The position numbers and the translations under genes were made by a program. Below, piece after piece: positions 8,434-15,872 of a stretch of 64,000 nucleotides of DNA. The notes beneath the pieces are model-generated. The model made no database searches. It was not told the DNA's origin and saw nothing but the letters and a program-made list of their open reading frames with translations. The stretch covers positions 387,104 to 451,103 of the forward strand of contig NZ_JAATJH010000001.1 in assembly GCF_011927835.1 (NCBI RefSeq). The letters run 5' to 3'. Position 1 is the stretch's first letter; each line of letters starts with the position of its first letter. Origin of the DNA: Neolewinella antarctica. Lineage in GTDB: Bacteria > Bacteroidota > Bacteroidia > Chitinophagales > Saprospiraceae.

Positions 8434-9606
8434 TTACTTGATGCGCTCCCCATTAACGTACATCACGAAAGCCTCCGTCGCAAATTGCTCCCGGACACGG
8501 GCCAACACTCCATCACGTTCCGCTAAGGTTCGGTAGCTCGTCTCGACGCCGATGCGCGTATACCGCCCAGCCGGCCGGGTGAAGGGTTTGAACCCAGCCT
8601 GCTCGATGCGCAATACGTTTTTCTCAACGTTGGACTGATTACCGAAAAGTCCGGTCGCGATGAGGGCGACGTTGACACCGTCGGCAGGAACATTGCTCTT
8701 TTCAATTTCCCCTGCACCCGCGGCCGCGCCCGAATTACTTAGTGGTGGTGTCGAACTAGTCTCCGAACGAGATAAGTCAGCCGATGAAACTGCCGGAGTT
8801 GCAGTGACTGATGATTGATTGCGGCGGGCGGCGTTCAACCGAGGTGCCGGAGCCGGGGCAACATCACGCGCCGGCGTGGAGGTAGTAGCGGGCTTACGGG
8901 GGACCGTGCGGACGACGGGAGCTTCCGTACGCACGCCATCTGGCTTCGTTACGGGTCGACGCGGATTTTCGACCACCGCCCCACCCACGGCGCCAAACAG
9001 CCGGAGCAGCGCCCAGAGCACGAGCAGCACCAATGCGCCCATGATCACGTACCAACCTTCCTTGGGCAACCGTTCCCGCCAGCTAGCCGGGCCCGGGGGT
9101 GGGGTAGGGGGGACGGCGATAGTTTGGTCCACCGCGCTGAAATTGGTGGCAACGAGCGGATCGGCGGAGGCATCCCGGTCGCGGCGATTGATGGGGTTGA
9201 ATGCCACGCGTGGCAGACCAAAATTGTGCTTCGAAAGCCCTTCCCCCGTCGAGGCAAAAGTGATCTTGCCGTCAAACTGTTTAAACAGGCGGCCCACTCC
9301 GGTGAGTTCGACGCTTTGTCCCTTGTCCAATTTGGAGCTGACCGCCGCCACGTACTCATCCATGCTTGTCTCCGCGGCCGGACGCAGCAAGCCTTTTTTT
9401 TCAACGAGGGTCCGTAAGAGGCGACCGTCGTTGACGATCAGATTGTCGTTGAATACGACCCGGGCGGAGGGTGGAATTATTTGGCGGTCGGCCCCGGAGA
9501 GTACCGCGGCGTGGTTCTCACGAATTAAAGTGCCGAGACCGGGCAGGGCCACGCGACCATCGTCGACCAAAACTTCCCGCAACGTGGCCTCAATTAAATT
9601 CGACAT
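8434..9606 (-). CDS. HU/CCDC81-like and SPOR domain membrane protein
   Basis: 390 aa. The domain order is two N-terminal HU-like (CCDC81-type prokaryotic) domains, about 1-60 and 75-135 (VALPGLGTLIREN; VELTGVGRLFKQFDG); one transmembrane helix near 186-208 (WYVIMGALVLLVLWALL); a low-complexity Ala/Pro/Thr/Ser linker; and a C-terminal SPOR domain near 310-390. SPOR domains bind denuded peptidoglycan at division sites, so the C-terminus should be periplasmic and the HU-like part cytoplasmic. A REP-like motif at 8714-8730 lies in frame in the linker. A TAGATTTG element (9611-9618) lies 4 bases before the start codon. It is the last of three leftward genes. Confidence 0.88.
   Translation of the reverse strand: MSNLIEATLREVLVDDGRVALPGLGTLIRENHAAVLSGADRQIIPPSARVVFNDNLIVNDGRLLRTLVEKKGLLRPAAETSMDEYVAAVSSKLDKGQSVELTGVGRLFKQFDGKITFASTGEGLSKHNFGLPRVAFNPINRRDRDASADPLVATNFSAVDQTIAVPPTPPPGPASWRERLPKEGWYVIMGALVLLVLWALLRLFGAVGGAVVENPRRPVTKPDGVRTEAPVVRTVPRKPATTSTPARDVAPAPAPRLNAARRNQSSVTATPAVSSADLSRSETSSTPPLSNSGAAAGAGEIEKSNVPADGVNVALIATGLFGNQSNVEKNVLRIEQAGFKPFTRPAGRYTRIGVETSYRTLAERDGVLARVREQFATEAFVMYVNGERIK
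8714..8730 (-). repeat. REP-like motif copy, one mismatch, inside a gene
   Basis: Reads GGCGCGGCCGCGGGTGC on the minus strand (C at the W position). It is in frame in the linker of the HU/SPOR gene and encodes GAAAGA. Confidence 0.7.
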
Positions 9607-9630
9607 TGGACAAATCTACGTCATTCCGCC

Positions 9631-10632
9631 CTACTCCTTCGCTGCAACTCCGGCCTCCGCTGGTGGGGGCGTGACGTAGCCAATGTGGAACAAGGCATCC
9701 CCCTGCGATACTACCGCGGCGTTGGCGTGGCCGATCATGAACCCGTCGCGCGGGCAAAGGACACGTTTGGGCGGGAGTTTACCGCGTGGGTCCGCAATTA
9801 CACCCAGGGGCTCACCCTTGCGCACGGGAAATCCACTCTTCTTCGACCACTGGAACAGGCCGGCCCGGCCCGCACGAACCCACACGCTGGCCGTCACCAA
9901 TACCGGCGGTTTCAGTTTATCCTGCGGGGTGTCGGCTAGCATTCCTTGGGTCTGAAGCAACCTTTTTACGCCGGCGATGCCGACGTCGATGCTCAGCGCA
10001 TCGTAGCGCATGTTCTCGCCACCCTCGTAGGTAAGTACGGGCAAGTCGAGGTGTTTGAAGGCGGAGCGGCGGAGGGATTTCGCCGGGGGGCGATTACTCA
10101 GGATCAACGGTGCGCCGAACGAACGGGCCGCCGCACCGGCACGCGCGTCGTCGGTGTTGTACCGGATCTGGGGGTAGTTGTAGGTTCCGCGCCCGCCGGT
10201 GTGAAAATCCACGACGAGGTCTGCGTGGGGCAGGATGTTTTTACTGAGGCCGTATGCGATCCGGCTGGCGAGCGACCCTTTTTGGGTCCCGGGGAAGCTG
10301 CGGTTCACGTCCTTGCCGTCGTGCACGTTCCGGCTGAGGTTGTTGAACCCGTAGACGTTGAGGAGCGGTACGGCGATGACCGTACCCGTGATCAAGTTTT
10401 TAAAAATATCCTGATCTAAGCACCGACGGACGATCTCGACACCGTTGATTTCATCGCCGTGGATGCCCGCGAGAAACAGCACGGTTGGCCCCGGGGTATA
10501 GGCACGAAAGACGTGTGCGAGGATGGAAACTTTGTTGCCACTGGGTAACTGGCCGGCTACGATTTCTACCTCGCCGGACTGCCCCGGGAAAAACTCACCA
10601 CCGGCGATCATTAGTGGTTGGATGTCGCTCAT
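9631..10632 (-). CDS. Succinylglutamate desuccinylase/aspartoacylase family protein
   Basis: 333 aa. A zinc carboxypeptidase-like fold is indicated by GIHGDEINGVEIVRR (His and Glu zinc ligands near residues 58-61), NVYGFNNLSRNVHDGKDVNR, and VDFHTGGRGTYNYPQIR (third ligand). The family removes acyl groups from amino acids or cleaves C-terminal residues. Its ATG overlaps the RimK stop codon by 4 bases (ATGA), so the two are translationally coupled. Pairing with a RimK ligase suggests the two enzymes add and remove glutamate, or act in one peptide modification; that is inference. Confidence 0.88.
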   Translation of the reverse strand: MSDIQPLMIAGGEFFPGQSGEVEIVAGQLPSGNKVSILAHVFRAYTPGPTVLFLAGIHGDEINGVEIVRRCLDQDIFKNLITGTVIAVPLLNVYGFNNLSRNVHDGKDVNRSFPGTQKGSLASRIAYGLSKNILPHADLVVDFHTGGRGTYNYPQIRYNTDDARAGAAARSFGAPLILSNRPPAKSLRRSAFKHLDLPVLTYEGGENMRYDALSIDVGIAGVKRLLQTQGMLADTPQDKLKPPVLVTASVWVRAGRAGLFQWSKKSGFPVRKGEPLGVIADPRGKLPPKRVLCPRDGFMIGHANAAVVSQGDALFHIGYVTPPPAEAGVAAKE

Positions 10633-11507
10633 GCCTTAGTTTTCTTGATCGCGTATTCAATAATTTCTCCGGCGACATCCTGGCCGGTCGTCGTTTCTAT
10701 CCCTTCCAGTCCGGGGCTTGCGTTGACCTCCACAATTAAGTAACCTTCGTTGCTGGGGATGAGGTCGACGCCGGCGATTTCTACGTTAAGCACGGCGGCG
10801 GCGCGGAGGACGATGAGCTGGTCTGCCTCCGACAGAGTGATGGGCAGCGCACTCGCACCCAGGTGCATGTTGGCGCGGAATTCTCCGTCGGTAGCCCGCC
10901 GCTGCATCGTTGCGACGATTTGGTTGCCAACGACGAAAGCCCGCACGTCAGTCCCCTGACTTTCCGCAACGTATTCCTGAAGAATGACGCGGCTTTGCGA
11001 ATCGATGAACCGCCGCGCGATTTTTTCCAGCTGGAGCAAATTGTGAGCGAGCGCTACGCCTTCGCCGTGGGTGCCTTCCAGCATTTTGACGACGATGGGG
11101 TAGTCGCCCAACCGGAGGGCCGCCAGTCTTACTTCCCGCAGATTAAAGCACAGTATGGTCGTGGGGACCGGTAAACCCGCCTTCGCCAGGGCCTGTAAGC
11201 TGCCCATTTTATCCCGGGCGAGGAGGAGCCCGTCGGCGCTCATCGTGTGGGGCACGCTCATGGTATCCAACTGGCGGAGGAGGGACGCGCCGCGCACGGT
11301 CATGTTCGCGCCGATGCGGGGCACGACGACCGTCGGGGTGCGCAGCGGTTGGCCGTCGTAGAGTAAACAGTGGCGGCCAGCCTCCAGGGCGGGGTTGCAA
11401 AAAGCGTGGTCGATCACTTCGACGGTATGGCCGCGGGCCTCACCGGCTGCGACGATCCTGGAGGTGCTGTACAGCGTGGGGCCGCGGGAAAAGACGGTAA
11501 TGCGCAT
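10629..11507 (-). CDS. rimK: RimK-like ATP-grasp glutamate ligase
   Basis: 292 aa, the usual RimK length. ATP-grasp landmarks are YPIVVKMLEGTHGEGV (lysine and glycine-rich ATP loop), VILQEYVAESQGTDVRAFV, and the C-terminal IAGVDLIPSNEGYLIVEVNA with the metal-binding Asp, Glu and Asn. RimK adds glutamate to the C-terminus of ribosomal protein S6 in E. coli; relatives act on other acceptors, so the substrate here is not certain. It is first of three leftward genes and overlaps the aspartoacylase-like gene. Confidence 0.9.
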   Translation of the reverse strand: MRITVFSRGPTLYSTSRIVAAGEARGHTVEVIDHAFCNPALEAGRHCLLYDGQPLRTPTVVVPRIGANMTVRGASLLRQLDTMSVPHTMSADGLLLARDKMGSLQALAKAGLPVPTTILCFNLREVRLAALRLGDYPIVVKMLEGTHGEGVALAHNLLQLEKIARRFIDSQSRVILQEYVAESQGTDVRAFVVGNQIVATMQRRATDGEFRANMHLGASALPITLSEADQLIVLRAAAVLNVEIAGVDLIPSNEGYLIVEVNASPGLEGIETTTGQDVAGEIIEYAIKKTKA

Positions 11508-11580
11508 TGGGTGGGCTTAGAGTCGACAAAGATGACTTTATTGTGCTGGATAATAAAGCCTCCCCCACATTTAACCCCTT

Positions 11581-13086
11581 ATGCAGACACCCGCCCCGTT
11601 GACCGAACGCTTCACGTCGCCCTCCTTCAAATCCTCCTTCGCAAATGCCCTGCCCGGCTACCTGCCCACCCAGCGGTGGTTTACTAGCAAGGGGAAGAAG
11701 ATTGACGAGTGCCACGTCGAGCGCGTGCTGCGCGTTACGGACGCGGCCGCGCTGCTGGTGGTTCGGGTGGATTTTGCCGACGGCTCGACGGAAATGTACC
11801 AGATGCCGGTTGCGCAACTTACCACTACCCACGACCAAATGCAGTACACGAAGGCTCACCCTGGCTTAGTCATGCTGCAAGTACCGGGCGGTCCTTTCCT
11901 GGTCGATGCCGTGCCCACCGCTGCTTTTCGGGCGGCCATTTATGAGATGATCCGGTCGGAAGCCGTGACGAATCAGGGCCTGCGCTGCGACGCCGGTAAG
12001 CTGCTGCGCACTGCACCCGCGACCGCGCCCAGCGTTGTGCCCGCGATTGACACCAGCAACACGGCCATCGTGTACAACGATCAATTTTTCTTCAAGCTAT
12101 TTCGCAAATTGGATAAGGGCCTCAACCCCGATTTGGAACTGGTGCGCTATCTGTCGGAACGGGCTGACTTTCAGCACTGCCCGCCCTACGGAGGTAGTAT
12201 TGGAATCGGCCAAATGCACGACGCCGACTACCTCAACCTCGGTATGATGAGCGGTAAGGTGGACAACGACGGCGATGCCTGGGAGTATTTTCAGGGCCTG
12301 ACCGAACGCTACTACACGCACGGTGGCACGGTGGACCGCGAGACCCTGGACCGCGCCGAACTATTGGGCAAAAGGACCGCGGAAATGCACCTGAAATTAG
12401 CGAGGGGCGCGGACGCGGGTGCCATGCTGACCCCGGAAGCGATGAGCCCGGACTACCGCACCGAAATCACCGCCGCCGCCCGCAAACTCCTCAACCGGCA
12501 GATGGGGGAGCTAGCCGATAAGCTACCCGGTCTCACGCCGGAGCAACGGAGTTTGGCAAAAAAGGTCCTCGGCCTGAAGGATCAGCTTGACGATAAACTA
12601 CAGCGGCTGGCAACGAAGCCGATGGATCTCGACTTGATCCGGATTCACGGAGATTACCACCTGGGCCAGGTGCTCGTGACGGCGCACGATTTTTACATCA
12701 TCGACTTTGAAGGCGAACCCCTGTTGTCCATCCCCGAACGCCGCCGCAAACGCCCGGCGCTGAAGGACGTCGCCGGTATGGTGCGCTCTTTTCACTACGC
12801 CGCCCGTGGGCAATTGCTGCTCAACCCCAAATATTCCGACGACCAGAAAGCAGCACACGCCGCCCGCGGGGAACGCTGGTTTAAGGAAGTTTCCGAAGCT
12901 TATTTAGCCGCCTATTTCGCTGAATGCGGTCTGGCCAGTTTTCTACCGAAAAATGAAGAAGACCGCAGTTTACTTTTGGACTTGTTCATTCTCGAAAAGG
13001 CGATCTATGAAGTGGCCTACGAACTGAATAGCCGACCGGAATGGTTGAGTATTCCGCTGAGTGGCGTGCTTGGCGTGGCGGAATAA
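11581..13086 (+). CDS. Maltokinase-like phosphotransferase
   Basis: 501 aa. The protein resembles stand-alone maltokinases (Mak/Pep2): an N-terminal cap starting LPGYLPTQRWFTSKGK, and a C-terminal kinase lobe with HGDYHLGQVL (catalytic loop, about residues 356-365) and IIDFEGEPLLSIPERRRKR (the metal-binding IDFEGEP). Maltokinase makes maltose 1-phosphate from maltose and ATP, the donor used by GlgE in alpha-glucan synthesis. No treS, glgE or glgB gene lies in the window, so the pathway partner is not visible. Two copies of the REP-like motif lie inside the gene, in opposite orientations (12013-12029 and 12406-12422), both in frame. Confidence 0.85.
   Translation: MQTPAPLTERFTSPSFKSSFANALPGYLPTQRWFTSKGKKIDECHVERVLRVTDAAALLVVRVDFADGSTEMYQMPVAQLTTTHDQMQYTKAHPGLVMLQVPGGPFLVDAVPTAAFRAAIYEMIRSEAVTNQGLRCDAGKLLRTAPATAPSVVPAIDTSNTAIVYNDQFFFKLFRKLDKGLNPDLELVRYLSERADFQHCPPYGGSIGIGQMHDADYLNLGMMSGKVDNDGDAWEYFQGLTERYYTHGGTVDRETLDRAELLGKRTAEMHLKLARGADAGAMLTPEAMSPDYRTEITAAARKLLNRQMGELADKLPGLTPEQRSLAKKVLGLKDQLDDKLQRLATKPMDLDLIRIHGDYHLGQVLVTAHDFYIIDFEGEPLLSIPERRRKRPALKDVAGMVRSFHYAARGQLLLNPKYSDDQKAAHAARGERWFKEVSEAYLAAYFAECGLASFLPKNEEDRSLLLDLFILEKAIYEVAYELNSRPEWLSIPLSGVLGVAE
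12013..12029 (-). repeat. REP-like motif, exact copy inside a gene
   Basis: Exact copy on the minus strand, in frame with the maltokinase-like gene, encoding APATAP. Confidence 0.8.
12406..12422 (+). repeat. REP-like motif, exact copy inside a gene
   Basis: Exact GGCGCGGACGCGGGTGC in frame with the maltokinase-like gene, encoding GADAGA. It is inverted relative to the copy at 12013-12029. Confidence 0.8.
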
Positions 13087-13108
13087 CGGGGCTGGTTCGG
13101 GCGAATAA

Positions 13109-14809
13109 TTAATACCCGGCGACGTCATCGTCGGGGTTGCGGGAGTCACCGGCAGCGACGATGGTTCCGTCATCGTTTACCAGCAGTGCTTTGATGACCG
13201 CCATGGCGTTTACTTCCTTGAGGCCGTGGCCCATGGCTTGTAGTTGTTTTTTCACTTCGGGGGAAAATGTATTCGGCTCGTAGAGTATTTGGTCGGGTAA
13301 CCACTGGTGGTGGAAGCGCGGCGCGGCAACGGCGTCCGGCAGCGTCATGTCAAATTCCGCGACGTTCAGAAACGTTTGCAGCACGGCGGTGATGATGGTC
13401 GAGCCACCCGGCGCGCCGAGCACCATGAAGAGACGACCGTCCTTCTCAATGATGGTAGGCGTCATGCTCGATAGCATTCGCTTACCCGGCGCAATCGCGT
13501 TGGCTTCCTTCCCGACGAGGCCAAACATGTTCGGGACGCCGGGTTTGGCGCTGAAATCATCCATCTCGTTGTTGAGGAAAAAGCCGGCTCCGTCCACCAT
13601 TACTTTGCTACCGTAGTTACCATTAAGCGTGGTGGTGATCGACACGGCGTTACCCAGGCTATCGATGATGCTGATGTGGGTAGTTTCAAAAGTTTCCTTC
13701 TGTAGGGTCAGGCCCATTTCCACGTTCGAACTCTGGCTGGCGGAATCCGGGTTAAAGTCGGACATTCGACTGGCCAAATAAACATCGTCGAGGAGACTAT
13801 CCTGGGGGATCGGGTAGAAATCCGCGTCTCCGAGGTATTCGGCGCGGTCCGCGTACGCACGGCGCATCACTTCGGTGATAAGGTGTACGGAGGCGGCCGA
13901 GTGAAAGCCGTACTCCCCCAGAGGGAATCCCTCCAGCATCTCGACCATTTGCGCCAGCGCAACGCCGCCGCTACTGCTGGGCGGCATGGAGATCAGGCGG
14001 TAATTTTTGTAGTCTTTGGTGATCGGTTCGCGCCAGGAGACTTCGTAGTCCGACAGATCTTGTGCGGTAATGAGTCCGCCCCCGGATTGCATTTCGGCTA
14101 CGAACAGCGCCGCCGTTTCCCCCCGATAAAAACCGTCTTTGCCGCCGTCGCGAATGCGGGTCAGCGTAGCGGCCAGGTCCGGTTGGCTGACGAGCGCACC
14201 GGTGGTGAGTGTCGTATCGGAGAAGGCGGTGAACTCATTAAACTCCGTAAAATCGTCGTGGTAGCGTTTTAGCCGGCCAATTTCCGCTGCGCTGAGTCGA
14301 AAGCCATTCGTAGCCAAATCGATGGCGGGCTGGACCAGACTCGCCCAGGGGAGAGAACCGTTGCGATCGTACATCGCCTGGATGCCCGCAACCGTGCCCG
14401 GAACGCCAACTGCCCGGTGGCCGCGGGTGCTGAGGTCGGCAATGACGTTGCCGTCCCCGTCAAGGTACATATCCCGGGTAGCTGCCGCGGGGGCTCTTTC
14501 GCGGTAGTCGAGTGAGGAGACTTCTCCGTCGGCGGAGCGGTAGACGAGAAAACCACCTCCGCCCAGGTTGCCCGCGCGGGGGTAGACAACCGCCATGGCG
14601 AACTGCATCGCCACGGCTGCGTCGGTTGCATTACCACCCCTGCGCAGAACCGAGAGACCTACCTCGGTCGCCAGGGGGTGTGGGCCGACAATGCCAGCGG
14701 TGGCGAAGTTGGCCGTCTTTTGTGCCTCGTAGTCAAGTACGTTATCGGGCTCGGTACGACAAGCGGTAATGACGAGAAGCAGGAAAAAAAAGTAACTAGT
14801 TTTGACCAT
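13109..14809 (-). CDS. ggt: Gamma-glutamyltransferase precursor
   Basis: 566 aa, the usual length. The enzyme hydrolyses or transfers the gamma-glutamyl group of glutathione. The precursor cleaves itself before the catalytic threonine; here ETTHISIIDSLGNAVSITTT fits the start of the small subunit (TTH with the second threonine group). Also present are AVAMQFAMAVVYPRAGNLGG near the N-terminus and the SSMTPTIIEKDG region near the C-terminus. The N-terminus MVKTSYFFFLLLVITAC is a lipoprotein signal, so the protein is probably envelope-anchored. It converges on the maltokinase-like gene, 22 bases away. Confidence 0.95.
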   Translation of the reverse strand: MVKTSYFFFLLLVITACRTEPDNVLDYEAQKTANFATAGIVGPHPLATEVGLSVLRRGGNATDAAVAMQFAMAVVYPRAGNLGGGGFLVYRSADGEVSSLDYRERAPAAATRDMYLDGDGNVIADLSTRGHRAVGVPGTVAGIQAMYDRNGSLPWASLVQPAIDLATNGFRLSAAEIGRLKRYHDDFTEFNEFTAFSDTTLTTGALVSQPDLAATLTRIRDGGKDGFYRGETAALFVAEMQSGGGLITAQDLSDYEVSWREPITKDYKNYRLISMPPSSSGGVALAQMVEMLEGFPLGEYGFHSAASVHLITEVMRRAYADRAEYLGDADFYPIPQDSLLDDVYLASRMSDFNPDSASQSSNVEMGLTLQKETFETTHISIIDSLGNAVSITTTLNGNYGSKVMVDGAGFFLNNEMDDFSAKPGVPNMFGLVGKEANAIAPGKRMLSSMTPTIIEKDGRLFMVLGAPGGSTIITAVLQTFLNVAEFDMTLPDAVAAPRFHHQWLPDQILYEPNTFSPEVKKQLQAMGHGLKEVNAMAVIKALLVNDDGTIVAAGDSRNPDDDVAGY

Positions 14810-14889
14810 GACGGAAAGATAGTGTTATCCCACCCTAAAGTTCCTGACTACCTCGGCAATTCAACGGTTAGATAAGATAGTTGGCTCCC

Positions 14890-15798
14890 TCAAAAAAGGC
14901 TTTGCTGCCCGAGCTCACTCAAGTCTTTGGGTCCGCGCGTTTCGGCAAAGTCCATCTCCGCCAGATGATCCGCGAACCAGGCGCTTGCGTCCGGTGCCAA
15001 CACGTTTTCCGGCTCGTGGGGGAAAAAGTAGGTCTCTGGCAAATTCCACTCTTTAATCTTATCGCCCCACTCGCCGAGCCTAGTGTAATCCGAATCGATC
15101 AGGCCGTTACCCACGAAGCGGACCATCGTGCGTGGTGCGGTAACGTAGTTATGCAAAACGTCCCTTCTACCCGAGACGTCGGTGATTACCGCGGCCACGC
15201 CCCGCGCGGCCAGGGCATCCATGAGGGCTTCGGTGGCAAAGGGGTCGGTGAACCAGCTTTCGTGCCGGACTTCGACGGCCAGGGGCAGTAGACGTGGCCA
15301 GCGGTCCAACAAGGTTTTGAGCTGATCCAGCCGCGAGGCATCAAAATAAGGGGGGAGTTGGGCGAAAGCGCAGCCCATTTTCTCGCCCATGCCGTCGAGC
15401 GCGGCCACAAAGGCCGTCAGATGACCCTGCTGGTGGCCGAAGTCGTTGCGGTGGCTGATGTGTTGGGGTAGTTTCGGGCAGAAGCGAAAGTTGGCCGGGA
15501 CGGCTTCGACCCAGCGCGCGACGAGGTCCGCGTCCGGAATGCGGTAGTGCGTAGTATTCAACTCGATCGTGTTGAATTGCTTGCCGTACTCCCGCAGGTA
15601 GTCCACCGTTTTGGTCCCCTTTGGGTACCACTTTCCGACCCACTCTTTCATGCTCCAGCCCGTCGCGCCGAGGTAGACGTGCGGCTTGCCCTGACCCTCA
15701 CCGAGTTCGAATCGATCGAGCCTCGCCGGATTTGCGAGTGGCTCAACGGGTAGTTCGTAGTGGACTTTACTGGGGTCGGCGGCGGCTCCAAATTTCAT
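14890..15798 (-). CDS. DUF72 (YecE-like) protein
   Basis: 302 aa. The N-terminal VYLGATGWSMKEWVGKWYPK and the FNTIELNTTHYRIP and FRFCPKLPQHISH segments are typical of the DUF72 TIM-barrel-like family, whose biochemical role is not established. RLLPLAVEVRHESWF is another family landmark. It is a cytoplasmic single gene between ggt and lon, on the same strand, with no overlap. The first 24 residues, before the domain, are not recognised, and the start could be slightly downstream. Confidence 0.88.
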   Translation of the reverse strand: MKFGAAADPSKVHYELPVEPLANPARLDRFELGEGQGKPHVYLGATGWSMKEWVGKWYPKGTKTVDYLREYGKQFNTIELNTTHYRIPDADLVARWVEAVPANFRFCPKLPQHISHRNDFGHQQGHLTAFVAALDGMGEKMGCAFAQLPPYFDASRLDQLKTLLDRWPRLLPLAVEVRHESWFTDPFATEALMDALAARGVAAVITDVSGRRDVLHNYVTAPRTMVRFVGNGLIDSDYTRLGEWGDKIKEWNLPETYFFPHEPENVLAPDASAWFADHLAEMDFAETRGPKDLSELGQQSLF

Positions 15799-15872
15799 GG
15801 GGGGAATCTTTAAAAGTTGTGGACTGTTGGTAGCAGTTGCTGCGGGTCGGCCAGACGGGCTGCCTTACTTTA

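Noticed and set aside
8819-9679. Long plus-strand ORF (286 codons) opposite the HU/SPOR gene
   Set aside because: It is antisense to a gene with clear HU-like and SPOR domains; high GC content commonly leaves long shadow frames. The translation has no domain.
9683-10419. Several plus-strand ORFs opposite the aspartoacylase-like gene
   Set aside because: All are antisense to a gene with intact zinc ligands, and none has recognisable features.
14412-14430. CCGCGGGTGC in ggt as a further REP-like copy
   Set aside because: About five mismatches to the 17-bp consensus; only the last ten bases agree.
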